NCBI GenBank assembly: GCA_023389275.1
Contig: JAEWEN010000062.1
Location: forward strand, 1 to 31,189
Reading direction: 5' to 3'
Length of the DNA stretch: 31,189 nucleotides
Source: Bacillota bacterium
GTDB taxonomy: Bacteria > Bacillota > Clostridia > Clostridiales > Caloramatoraceae
Part shown: positions 23,483 through 30,991 of the stretch, one piece after another
Numbering within the stretch: position 1 is the first letter of the stretch
How the letters are laid out: every line of letters begins with the position of its first letter
Made by a program: the position numbers and the translations under genes
Notes under the pieces: model-generated
What the model was told of the DNA's origin: nothing
Seen by the model: only the letters and a program-made list of their open reading frames with translations
The model's database searches: none

Positions 23483-24460
23483 TTGTACGAAATTTACTCA
23501 GATGATTTACCATATATGTTAAATGAGTTTTTAGGATATCTTTCTACTATCAAAGGTAAATCTGAAAATACTGTTGAGGGTTATAAAGTTGATTTAAGAT
23601 TATTTCTAAAGTACATAGTAAAAAACAAATCTAAAAGTTCGCTTGATGTAGAAGACATATCTATAAAAGATATAGATGATGATGTTATAAGATCTATAAG
23701 ACTTGGTGATATTTATGGTTTTATTAATTATGTTACTTCAGTAAGAAAAAATAGCTCCTACGCTAGAGCTAGAAAGGTTGCAGCAATTAGAGCATTTTTT
23801 CTTTATTTAGAAAAAAGAACAGATATAATTTTGAAAAATCCAGCAAAAGACCTGGAGTCTCCAAAACTTAGCAAAAGGCAGCCTGTATACTTAACTCTTG
23901 AGCAAAGCCAAGATCTTTTAGAAAGTGTTTTCGGTACAATTGTAGGTAGAAATAAAGAACGTGATTTTGCTATATTATCACTATTTTTAAACTGCGGATT
24001 AAGACTTTCAGAGCTTATAGGCATTGATATTAGTAGGATTAAAGAAGATACCTTAACTGTTGTAGGTAAAGGTAATAAAGAAAGAACTGTTTACCTTCCT
24101 CCACTGTGTATAAACTCAATAAAATCATATATAACAGTTAGACCTACCCCTTTAAAAGAACACGAAGATGCTTTATTTTTAAGTGAAAGAAAACAAAGAA
24201 TTAATAAAAGAACAGTAGAAATACTAGTTAAAAAGTATGTTAAATTAGCAGATTTAGATATAGAAAAATGTTCTCCTCATAAGCTAAGACACACAGCAGC
24301 AACTCTTATGTATAAACACGGAGGCGTTGATATTAGGGCTCTACAACAAATTTTAGGACACGAAAGCATATCTACAACTCAAATATATACTCATATCGAT
24401 GATGAACAATTAAGAAAAGCAGTTAAGTCTAATCCACTTGCTAATTTTAAAATAAAATAA
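23483..24460 (+). CDS. xerD: XerC/XerD-like tyrosine recombinase
   Basis: This 325-residue phage-integrase-family enzyme cuts and joins DNA by a 3'-phosphotyrosine intermediate. The N-terminal SAM-like core-binding domain covers about 1-115 (FLGYLSTIKGKSENTVEGY). All catalytic residues are present: R174 in GLRLSELIG, K196 in GKGNKERTV, H266 and R269 in HKLRHT, H293 in LGHESISTTQ and nucleophile Y302 in IYTHI. The size and motifs are those of the Xer group that resolves chromosome dimers rather than of phage integrases. The TTG start at 23483 follows AAAGGTGGTGA. It stands alone between proC and lexA with no other mobile-element genes. Whether it is XerC, XerD or a single-recombinase system cannot be decided here. 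Confidence 0.92.
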   Translation: MYEIYSDDLPYMLNEFLGYLSTIKGKSENTVEGYKVDLRLFLKYIVKNKSKSSLDVEDISIKDIDDDVIRSIRLGDIYGFINYVTSVRKNSSYARARKVAAIRAFFLYLEKRTDIILKNPAKDLESPKLSKRQPVYLTLEQSQDLLESVFGTIVGRNKERDFAILSLFLNCGLRLSELIGIDISRIKEDTLTVVGKGNKERTVYLPPLCINSIKSYITVRPTPLKEHEDALFLSERKQRINKRTVEILVKKYVKLADLDIEKCSPHKLRHTAATLMYKHGGVDIRALQQILGHESISTTQIYTHIDDEQLRKAVKSNPLANFKIK

Positions 24461-24484
24461 ACATAATATATATTATGTAAACTA

Positions 24485-24513
24485 AAAAAGGATGCATTTT
24501 ATGTATCCTTTTT
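24485..24513. terminator. bidirectional terminator between xerD and the acidic ORF
   Basis: The 13-bp stem AAAAAGGATGCAT / ATGTATCCTTTTT has one G-T pair and a TTT loop, with A and T runs giving a U tract on both strands. An 18-nt palindrome lies at 24461-24478. The stop codon of the minus-strand gene is in the loop. Confidence 0.85.
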
Positions 24514-24786
24514 CCCACTTAAAATATCTTCAATATTTTTATTATATTCTTCTCGAAGCTCTTCGTTATCTTCTATAAATTCATATGGAAACTCTTCTTC
24601 TGTTGTTACTTCATCACCATATACTTCAAAGTCTTCATATTCTAAAAGCAGTTCTTCATCGTCTTTTATAACGCCATCAATTTGTATTTCCATATAGTCT
24701 TCCTCCCCTATATGTAAACACTTTTCACAGTTATCACATAATTTAGTTTCGTCTAAATCACAAATATCATCTTCATAAAATTCCAT
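24499..24786 (-). CDS. acidic protein with a CxxCxxC cluster, function unknown
   Basis: This 95-residue cytoplasmic protein is more than one third Asp/Glu with only seven Lys/Arg. Near the N-terminus C9, C17, C20 and C23 occur in CDLDETKLCDNCEKCLHIGE, a plausible zinc or iron site. The rest is an acidic, Tyr/Phe-punctuated segment without recognisable domain. AAAGGAG precedes the ATG on the minus strand and a TAGACA-N17-TAAAAT promoter lies about 35 bases further upstream, so it is expressed. It is divergent from lexA and convergent with the recombinase; no operon partner. I do not recognise a named family; it may be one of the conserved clostridial hypothetical proteins. Confidence 0.8.
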   Translation of the reverse strand: MEFYEDDICDLDETKLCDNCEKCLHIGEEDYMEIQIDGVIKDDEELLLEYEDFEVYGDEVTTEEEFPYEFIEDNEELREEYNKNIEDILSGKKDT

Positions 24787-24819
24787 TTTACTACTCTCCT
24801 TTCTTTTATCAATAAATCT

Positions 24820-24848
24820 ATTTTAATAAAAGTATTTATAATTGTCTA
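24820..24848 (-). promoter_or_regulatory. promoter of the acidic-protein gene
   Basis: On the minus strand TAGACA (24848-24843), 17-base spacer, TAAAAT (24825-24820). Confidence 0.6.
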
Positions 24849-25011
24849 GTTTATATAATTTTCATATTATTATTTATTTTCCCATTTGTATTTATATATT
24901 GAATATTCGGAATATAAACATTTTTATGATATAATTGTAATTAATTTAATTATCTTTATATTTATACCTATTAGTCAAAACTCATTTTTAAAATGTGTAA
25001 GAAAGAATCTA

Positions 25012-25025
25012 TGAACGTAAGTTTG
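25012..25025 (+). promoter_or_regulatory. candidate LexA operator of lexA
   Basis: TGAAC-GTAA-GTTTG matches CGAAC-N4-GTTCG at 8 of 10 positions. Its right half overlaps the lexA -35, so binding would block RNA polymerase: classical autoregulation. Confidence 0.6.
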
Positions 25026-25050
25026 AAATTATTTTTACTTATGTTATAAT
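25022..25050 (+). promoter_or_regulatory. sigma-A promoter of lexA
   Basis: TTTGAA (25022-25027) with 17-base spacing, or TTGAAA one base later with 16, to TATAAT (25045-25050), which carries a TG extension. Confidence 0.7.
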
Positions 25051-25126
25051 GAATGTAATTTACAAGCTATAGAAAGATGAAATAAGTCTTTAAAGGAAAA
25101 GGATTTTCTTGAAAGGAGAATGTTAA

Positions 25127-25741
25127 ATGAGAAGTAAAGAGTTAACAGAAAAGCAAAGAAGAGTTCTTGAGTTTATTAGAGAAGACATTCGCTTAAAAGG
25201 ATACCCACCTTCTGTTCGTGACATTTGTAGAGGAATGGGGTTTAAAAGTACGTCATCTGTACATGCACATCTATCTGCTCTTCAGAAAAAAGGTGTAATT
25301 AGGAAAGATCCAACAAAACCTAGAGCTATAGAAATTATAGAGGATACTAAACTTAGACAAGAAACTGTTAATATACCAATTATAGGTCAGGTTGCAGCAG
25401 GTGCACCAATACTTGCAGTTGAAAATATTGTAAGTACTTTTAGTTTATCAACTGAATACTTAAAATCTAGTCATCCACTATTTATGCTTAAAGTAAAAGG
25501 GGATAGTATGATAGACATAGGTATAAATACTGGAGATTACTTAATTGTAGAAAGTGTACCAACTGCTGAAAACGGAGATATTGTAGTAGCTTTAATTGAA
25601 GATAGCGCTACTGTTAAAAGATTCTTTAAAAAGGAAGACCATATAATACTTAGACCTGAAAATTCACTAATGGAAGATATAATAGTAAAAGAGTGTACAA
25701 TTTTAGGAAAAGCAGTTGGTCTTTTTAGATCTATGAAATAA
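25127..25741 (+). CDS. lexA: LexA SOS repressor
   Basis: LexA represses DNA-damage genes and cleaves itself when stimulated by RecA filaments. The 204-residue protein is full length. The N-terminal winged helix shows YPPSVRDICRGMGFKSTSSV as the HTH core. The cleavage site is Ala91-Gly92 in QVAAGAPIL, and the catalytic dyad is Ser127 (GDSMIDIG) and Lys164 (SATVKRF). AAAGGAG precedes the ATG. The operator candidates upstream of it and of recA support an SOS circuit within this window. A terminator shared with the convergent symporter gene ends it. Confidence 0.98.
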   Translation: MRSKELTEKQRRVLEFIREDIRLKGYPPSVRDICRGMGFKSTSSVHAHLSALQKKGVIRKDPTKPRAIEIIEDTKLRQETVNIPIIGQVAAGAPILAVENIVSTFSLSTEYLKSSHPLFMLKVKGDSMIDIGINTGDYLIVESVPTAENGDIVVALIEDSATVKRFFKKEDHIILRPENSLMEDIIVKECTILGKAVGLFRSMK

Positions 25742-25772
25742 CCTTTAACTTTTAGACTTTTGATTTACATAA

Positions 25773-25798
25773 AAAAAGCACCTAGTTTGGTGCTTTTT
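25773..25798. terminator. bidirectional terminator between lexA and the symporter gene
   Basis: The perfect 10-bp stem AAAAAGCACC / GGTGCTTTTT has a TAGTTT loop and A/T runs on both sides. Confidence 0.9.
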
Positions 25799-27008
25799 AT
25801 TTTGCATTATTTTTCTTTTCTTCTGATGCAGAAACAACAACACATGCTACAAGGTCTCCGGTTACATTAACAGGAGTTGTTAACATATCAAGTATTCTAT
25901 CTACACCAGCTATTAAAGCTATTGCTTCTAAAGGAAGTCCTACAGCTGATAGAACCATACTCATCATAACAATAACTGTTCCAGGTATTGCAGCTGCTCC
26001 AATAGATGCTAAAGCAGATGTAAATATTATTATTATTATTTGAGGAACTCCAAGTTCTACTCCATATATTTGAGATATGAAAATAGCGCATGTTGCTTGA
26101 TATATGGCTCCTCCATTCATATTAACTGTTGAGCCTAAATTTAAAACAAAGTTAGATAATGTTTTCGATATTCCAAGACCTTCTTGAATACACTTCATTG
26201 ATATTGGAAGTGTTGCTGCACTACTTGCAGTTGAAAAAGAAAATAATTGAGCAGGTAAAACAGCTTTAAAAAACTTTATAGGGCTCATTTTTCCTATTGT
26301 TTTAATTACTATAGAATATACTACTAAAAGCTGTACTAAACATCCGCATAAAATTACTAAAACAAGTTTAAACAAAGTAAATATAATAGCAGTTCCATTT
26401 GTAGCAACAACATCAGCAATAAGTGCAAAAACTGCTATTGGAGCTACTTTCATTATGCTTCCTACTATTTTATACATTATTTCTGCAAAAGAAGTAAATA
26501 GGTTTTTAACATTGTCTACTCTACTTCCTATTGCATTAATAGCTACTCCTAAAAAAGCACCAAATACAATAATTTGAAGAGTATTTCCATCTGCTAATGC
26601 TTTTATTGGATTAGAAGGTATTATATCAACTATAAGCTGTGATATACTAGCTGTTTCTTTAATAGCTCCTTCTGGTACATTTATAGGGATACCTATTCCT
26701 GGCTTTATAATACTTGAAAGAGACACAGCAACTAAAGCTGCTACTAATGTTGATAAAAAGTAATATGTAAGTGCTTTTTTACCTAAAAAACCTAATCTAT
26801 TCATATCTCCAACACCAGTAATACTATTAATTAGTGTAGCAAGTATTAATGGAACTATAACCATTTTCATAAGATTTAAAAATATTTGTCCAACCGGTGA
26901 TATTACAGTTAATATAACATTTAAAGAAAATGTATTAATAATAATACCTAATATTATTCCTAGTATTAATCCAGTAAATATTTTTGCTGAAAAACTCATT
27001 TTTTTCAT
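25797..27008 (-). CDS. DAACS/SLC1 family amino acid:cation symporter, probably for a neutral substrate
   Basis: The 403-residue membrane protein is a sodium- or proton-coupled transporter of the GltP/GltT fold. Eight helices and two re-entrant hairpins are expected. HP1 has STASSAATLPISM, TM7 has STVNMNGGAIYQ, and TM8 has DRILDMLTTPVNVTGDL. In the archaeal glutamate transporter GltPh the TM7 motif is NMDGT and the TM8 residue R397 binds the acidic side chain; here these are NMNGG and a Thr (T377). The coupling Asp of TM8 (D385, GDL) is kept. Neutral amino acid members of the family also lack this Arg, so serine, cysteine or cystine is more likely than glutamate. GGGAGG precedes the ATG. It follows gshF in the same direction but has its own transcript. 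Confidence 0.9.
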   Translation of the reverse strand: MKKMSFSAKIFTGLILGIILGIIINTFSLNVILTVISPVGQIFLNLMKMVIVPLILATLINSITGVGDMNRLGFLGKKALTYYFLSTLVAALVAVSLSSIIKPGIGIPINVPEGAIKETASISQLIVDIIPSNPIKALADGNTLQIIVFGAFLGVAINAIGSRVDNVKNLFTSFAEIMYKIVGSIMKVAPIAVFALIADVVATNGTAIIFTLFKLVLVILCGCLVQLLVVYSIVIKTIGKMSPIKFFKAVLPAQLFSFSTASSAATLPISMKCIQEGLGISKTLSNFVLNLGSTVNMNGGAIYQATCAIFISQIYGVELGVPQIIIIIFTSALASIGAAAIPGTVIVMMSMVLSAVGLPLEAIALIAGVDRILDMLTTPVNVTGDLVACVVVSASEEKKNNAK

Positions 27009-27158
27009 ATACTAACCTCCCATTATTAGTTTGCCTTTAATATCTCAAATAATACAACATACATTAATTCACATATTTTAGAGGACATGTATACAAATAT
27101 CACTCGCCTATTTTACTATAGATTATAATAAACTTTCAAGTATTTTATATTACTTTTA

Positions 27159-27172
27159 AGGTAAGCTTACCT
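27159..27172. promoter_or_regulatory. 14-nt perfect palindrome upstream of the symporter gene
   Basis: AGGTAAGCTTACCT is self-complementary and lies about 150 bases before the symporter start, in the gap after gshF. It has the form of a repressor operator. No sound -35/-10 pair was found near it. Confidence 0.45.
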
Positions 27173-27221
27173 ATTTTTAAAAATATTATAAAACAATCTA
27201 CTATTTATAGTTTATACATAC

Positions 27222-27267
27222 AAAAAATACAAAGTCTTCTACTTTTAAAGTAGAAGACTTTGTATTT
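27222..27267 (-). terminator. terminator after gshF
   Basis: A perfect 21-bp stem (27225-27245 with 27247-27267, ending AAAGTCTTCTACTTT in the left arm) has a one-base centre. On the minus strand it is followed by TTTTTTG. Confidence 0.9.
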
Positions 27268-27272
27268 AAAAT

Positions 27273-29576
27273 TTACTTAATAAAGCCTAATAGTCTAATA
27301 ACCTTTTCAGCTATTTTTCTTTCTACACCTTTGTAAGGATATGAATGTATATGAATTGCTGGATTAAAATTAAGTTCTATAATAGCGTAGGGAGATTTTT
27401 CATCTTCATAGTTTTCTATCATAAGATCTACTCCACATATTTTAGCACCAACAGCCTTTGCTGAAGCTACAGCAATTTCTTTAAATCTATTTGGCATAAC
27501 ATCTGTATAATCTATACTATCTCCACCTGTGCTAATGTTAGAGTTTTCCCTTAAAAATATAATTTCATCTTTTTCAGGAATATATTTAGTGTTAATTCCA
27601 CTTTGGTTAAGGAATAAATCAACATGTTCATCTAATCTTATTTTTTCAAGAGGAGTTTTATATCCTCTTCCTCTTAAGTAACTTTTATTTTTTTCTTCTA
27701 CTAGTTTTTCAATATTATCTACACCGTTACCTACAACATTTGCAGGAACTCTATTTAACACGCCTGCTACTTCATCACCTATAACAAGGAATCTAAATTC
27801 TTTTCCTTTTATAAATTCTTCCACTAAAACTGTTCTATCATATTCAAATGCTAATTTAAATGCTTTTGAAAGATCCTCTATATTTCCTCCGTCTGGAAAT
27901 ATACTAATTCCTGTTCCAAAGTTAGTGCTTTTAGGCTTTACAACTAGTGGTATAGACTTATATCTATCTAAAGACTCTAAAGCTGACTCTAAGCTATTAA
28001 ATTCTTCACCAAGAGGTACTCTAATGTTATTACTTTTTAACACCTTTTTAGTAACAACCTTATTTTCCATTATTAAAACTGTAGAATAACTATCTAAAGA
28101 TGTTTCTGTAGCTTGCTTTATGTATTCCACTTTATTTTTATCAGATAAAACTATAAAGTTTTCTTGTCTATCTAAAATATCTACTTTTATACCTCTTTTT
28201 ATAGCCTCTTTCATAAGAATTTGAGTAGAAAGCTCCATATCTTCATATCCAACCATTTTAAATCTATTTTTATATGCACTTTCTTTATAAGAATGTGCTA
28301 GATTCATATTAGCTTTTATATAACCTTCATTTATAATTTTTTCTGTAATCTTACTTACATAAGATAAGCTATAATTTTCTATTCTTTCTTTTATACTAAG
28401 TATTACATCATCAAGTTCTAAAGCAAGCTCTTTATTTATAGTTTCAATTTCTGAAATTATATTTAATGCAGCTTCATTTTTAGATACTAAATTACCATTT
28501 ACCTTTATTTTTATATCCTCAGTACCTTCTTTAGCTACTATTCTTTGATTATATAAAGCTTCTTCTTGCCACTGAGAATATTTTTCTTCTTTTTTAACAG
28601 ACATATATATTACAAATAAATGTATGAATTTTAAATCATTTAGAGATATACCGCTTTTTTCAAAAGGATTTATATCTATATTTCTTATTTCAAGATATTC
28701 TATACCATCTTTTAATAAAGAATCTATTAAATTATTGTTATCCTTTGCTTTTAATCTTATTTGACTATATAGTTCTTTAAAATCTCCAATAAAGCCTTTA
28801 TCAATAAGCTTTATTACACTTTTTATATGTGAATTAACACTTTTATAGCTTGGGAATAAATCAACTTTATTTGTATATCCACATTCACTATTTCTAAATG
28901 ATACTACTCCATTTCCTGAATATCCTTCATCAGAAACTAATTTTAGTTTTTCTATACAGTTGTCTGAAAAACTTTTATGAAATATTGGAGTTCCACCTAA
29001 TACATATATTAAAAACCATCTATATCTTAAAAAATTTCTTGTTATTTTTAAATAAAAACTATTTTTAAATTCTTTAAAAGATGTTTTCTTTTTTTCCATA
29101 TCATAAAGTCTTTTTAATAAATCTTCTTTAAATGAAAAATTATAGTGTATACCTGATATTAGCTGTTTTTTAGCTCCATATTTATCTAAAAGATTTTTTC
29201 TATATTCTATTTTATCAATTCCATCTTGTTTATCTCCAAAATCCGCTATAACAATATCCTTATCCTCAGGAATGTTACAAGGCATAGATTGTGGCCAAAG
29301 ATATTCATCTTCTATACTATTAGAAACAATATCATAAAGAGATTCTAAAAAGTTTCTTGTTTCTTCTAAAGTAGAAAAAGCAGGTGTTATCATTTCGATC
29401 TGACTTTCTGCAAAATCAGTTGTAATATAAGGATTGTCTAATTTATGACCTAAACTATCTGGATGGTTGTTTTTAGATAAATTTCCGTTTTTATCAACCC
29501 TAAGAGCTTCTCTCTCTATTCCAAAGTTACCTGTTAAAAGGTCATTTTTATTAATTTTTTTATATTTGCTTAACAC
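27273..29576 (-). CDS. gshF: bifunctional glutamate-cysteine ligase / glutathione synthetase GshF
   Basis: A single 767-residue enzyme makes glutathione from glutamate, cysteine, glycine and two ATP. The N-terminal GCL module (about 10-440, E. coli GshA type) shows NFGIEREALRV, TDFAESQIEMITP, SGIHYNFS and LEIRNIDINPF, including the metal-binding Glu, Asp and His. A C-terminal ATP-grasp module (about 480-767) shows VVKPKSTNFGTGISIF, VLVEEFIKGKEFRFLV and IIELNFNPAIHIHSYP. The start is GTG 29576, because GGAAGGTG lies 5 bases upstream; the in-frame TTG at 29591 precedes that site. Most clostridia lack glutathione synthesis, so the gene is an accessory trait. It lies 58 bases after a paralogous GCL gene. 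Confidence 0.95.
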   Translation of the reverse strand: MLSKYKKINKNDLLTGNFGIEREALRVDKNGNLSKNNHPDSLGHKLDNPYITTDFAESQIEMITPAFSTLEETRNFLESLYDIVSNSIEDEYLWPQSMPCNIPEDKDIVIADFGDKQDGIDKIEYRKNLLDKYGAKKQLISGIHYNFSFKEDLLKRLYDMEKKKTSFKEFKNSFYLKITRNFLRYRWFLIYVLGGTPIFHKSFSDNCIEKLKLVSDEGYSGNGVVSFRNSECGYTNKVDLFPSYKSVNSHIKSVIKLIDKGFIGDFKELYSQIRLKAKDNNNLIDSLLKDGIEYLEIRNIDINPFEKSGISLNDLKFIHLFVIYMSVKKEEKYSQWQEEALYNQRIVAKEGTEDIKIKVNGNLVSKNEAALNIISEIETINKELALELDDVILSIKERIENYSLSYVSKITEKIINEGYIKANMNLAHSYKESAYKNRFKMVGYEDMELSTQILMKEAIKRGIKVDILDRQENFIVLSDKNKVEYIKQATETSLDSYSTVLIMENKVVTKKVLKSNNIRVPLGEEFNSLESALESLDRYKSIPLVVKPKSTNFGTGISIFPDGGNIEDLSKAFKLAFEYDRTVLVEEFIKGKEFRFLVIGDEVAGVLNRVPANVVGNGVDNIEKLVEEKNKSYLRGRGYKTPLEKIRLDEHVDLFLNQSGINTKYIPEKDEIIFLRENSNISTGGDSIDYTDVMPNRFKEIAVASAKAVGAKICGVDLMIENYEDEKSPYAIIELNFNPAIHIHSYPYKGVERKIAEKVIRLLGFIK

Positions 29577-29611
29577 ATTTACACCTTCCAACTATATAAT
29601 TTAACACTTTT

Positions 29612-29648
29612 ATATATTAAGCTAGGATTAAATCCTAGCTTAATATAT
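29612..29648. repeat. 37-nt perfect palindrome at the junction of the two ligase genes
   Basis: Two 18-base arms (29612-29629 and 29631-29648, with AAGCTAGGATT in the left one) flank a single A. It contains the stop codon of the upstream ligase. In mRNA it would be a very stable hairpin. Neither strand shows a good T run next to it, so a processing or attenuation role is more likely than full termination. Confidence 0.8.
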
Positions 29649-30966
29649 CCATATCTTTATGATTTAAATTTATATCTTTTTTATATTGATTAGCCAAATC
29701 TAAACAATACTTAATGTAGCCATTTTTTATGGCACTATTTTTAAATCTATAAGAATAGGTTAAGCTGTAGTTATCTATTTTATTCTCTACATACTCTAAA
29801 GTATCCTCTTGATTTAGATTTAAAATTTTATTTATGTTCTTTAATTTATTTAAAATTTCAATTGAGTATTTTTTTCTATCTATTAATTCACCATTTTTCT
29901 TTAAAAGTAAATTATCTAAACCATGTTCAGCAACTGCTATTTGATTATATAATGCTTCTTCCTGCCAATCAGGATAGTCTTCTTCTTCATCTATAAGAGA
30001 AAATAATAAGAAAATATTTAAAACCTTCATATCCATAAAAGATATCCCTACCTTATCAAAAGGGTTTATATCTACATTTCTTATTTCTATATAGGATATT
30101 CCATTCTCTAATAGAGATTGTAATAAATTTTCATTATCTCTAGCTTTTAGCCTTACATGGGTATATAACTCTTTATAATTGTATAAAGTTCCGTTTTCTA
30201 CATAATTTTCAATACTTTTAACATAGTTTAAAGTACTTGAGTAATCAGGATACACTTCAGCTAAATTTTTATACCCTATATTACTATTTCTATAGGATAT
30301 TGCATAATCACTTGAAAACACTTCATCATTAACTTTATCTATATACTCTAATGATTTACTATCATAGGTACTATGAACTATTGGAGAAGCTCCTAATAAA
30401 TATACAATAAACCATCTATATTTTAGGTAATTTCTTGTTACTTTTAAATATATACTATCTTTAAATAACTTATAATCACTTTCTCCAAAATATTTATAAA
30501 GCTTAGATATAATATTTTCATTAAATGAAAAGTTAAAATGTATACCTGATATTAACTGCTTTTTAGAGCCATACTTTTCAACTAAATAATCTCTATACTT
30601 TCTAGCTTCTATTCCTTTACTAGAACTATCAAAATCAGCAACCTTTATATAACTTGGTGATATAGCAGGCATAGATTGTGGCCAAAGATATTCATCTTCA
30701 ATATTTAAACATACATAATCATATAACCTTTCAAGGAAAGCATAAAGTTCATTTAAAGAGCTTATAACAGGTGTTATCATTTCAACCTGACTTTCTGCAA
30801 AGTCTACTGTTACATATTTATTATCCATTTTACCACCAAAAACCTTAGGATGAGGCTTTTTAGAAAGTTCACCATTTTTATCAACCCTTAAAGCTTCTCT
30901 TTCAATACCAAAATTTCCATTTAGCAATTCTTCCTTAGTAAATAGATTCTTAAATATATTTAACAT
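29635..30966 (-). CDS. gshA: stand-alone glutamate-cysteine ligase, paralogue of the GshF N-terminal module
   Basis: This 443-residue protein aligns throughout with the first module of the adjacent gshF. NFGIEREALRVDKNG, VDFAESQVEMITP, DEYLWPQSMPA, KKQLISGIHFNFSF, YIEIRNVDINPFDKVGIS and PDWQEEALYNQ recur with few changes. The metal/ATP-binding Glu, Asp and His positions known from E. coli GshA are kept. It stops at NHKDMDILS, the point matching GYEDMELST in GshF just before the ATP-grasp module, so only gamma-glutamylcysteine can be made. The ATG follows GGAAGGTG, the same leader as gshF, suggesting a tandem duplication. It is coupled to the ynbB-type gene 25 bases upstream. It may be active or be a decaying copy. 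Confidence 0.88.
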   Translation of the reverse strand: MLNIFKNLFTKEELLNGNFGIEREALRVDKNGELSKKPHPKVFGGKMDNKYVTVDFAESQVEMITPVISSLNELYAFLERLYDYVCLNIEDEYLWPQSMPAISPSYIKVADFDSSSKGIEARKYRDYLVEKYGSKKQLISGIHFNFSFNENIISKLYKYFGESDYKLFKDSIYLKVTRNYLKYRWFIVYLLGASPIVHSTYDSKSLEYIDKVNDEVFSSDYAISYRNSNIGYKNLAEVYPDYSSTLNYVKSIENYVENGTLYNYKELYTHVRLKARDNENLLQSLLENGISYIEIRNVDINPFDKVGISFMDMKVLNIFLLFSLIDEEEDYPDWQEEALYNQIAVAEHGLDNLLLKKNGELIDRKKYSIEILNKLKNINKILNLNQEDTLEYVENKIDNYSLTYSYRFKNSAIKNGYIKYCLDLANQYKKDINLNHKDMDILS

Positions 30967-30991
30967 TTATACACCTTCCATATACTAAACT

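Larger units (their letters stand above)
24787..25126. other. divergent control region between the acidic ORF and lexA
   Basis: This is a 340-base gene-free stretch. It holds a minus-strand promoter (24820-24848), a second plus-strand extended -10 TGATATAAT (24927-24935) preceded by a GAATATTCGGAATAT repeat (24901-24915), and the lexA operator and promoter (25012-25050). No ORF with a ribosome site is seen. Confidence 0.5.

Noticed and set aside
23483..24460. Phage or integrative element integrase
   Set aside because: No phage, att-flanking tRNA, excisionase or cargo genes are adjacent, and the protein has Xer size and motifs.
29635..30966. Frameshifted or truncated gshF fragment
   Set aside because: The frame is intact, ends at a domain border, has its own ribosome site and keeps the active-site residues, so it is called a gene.
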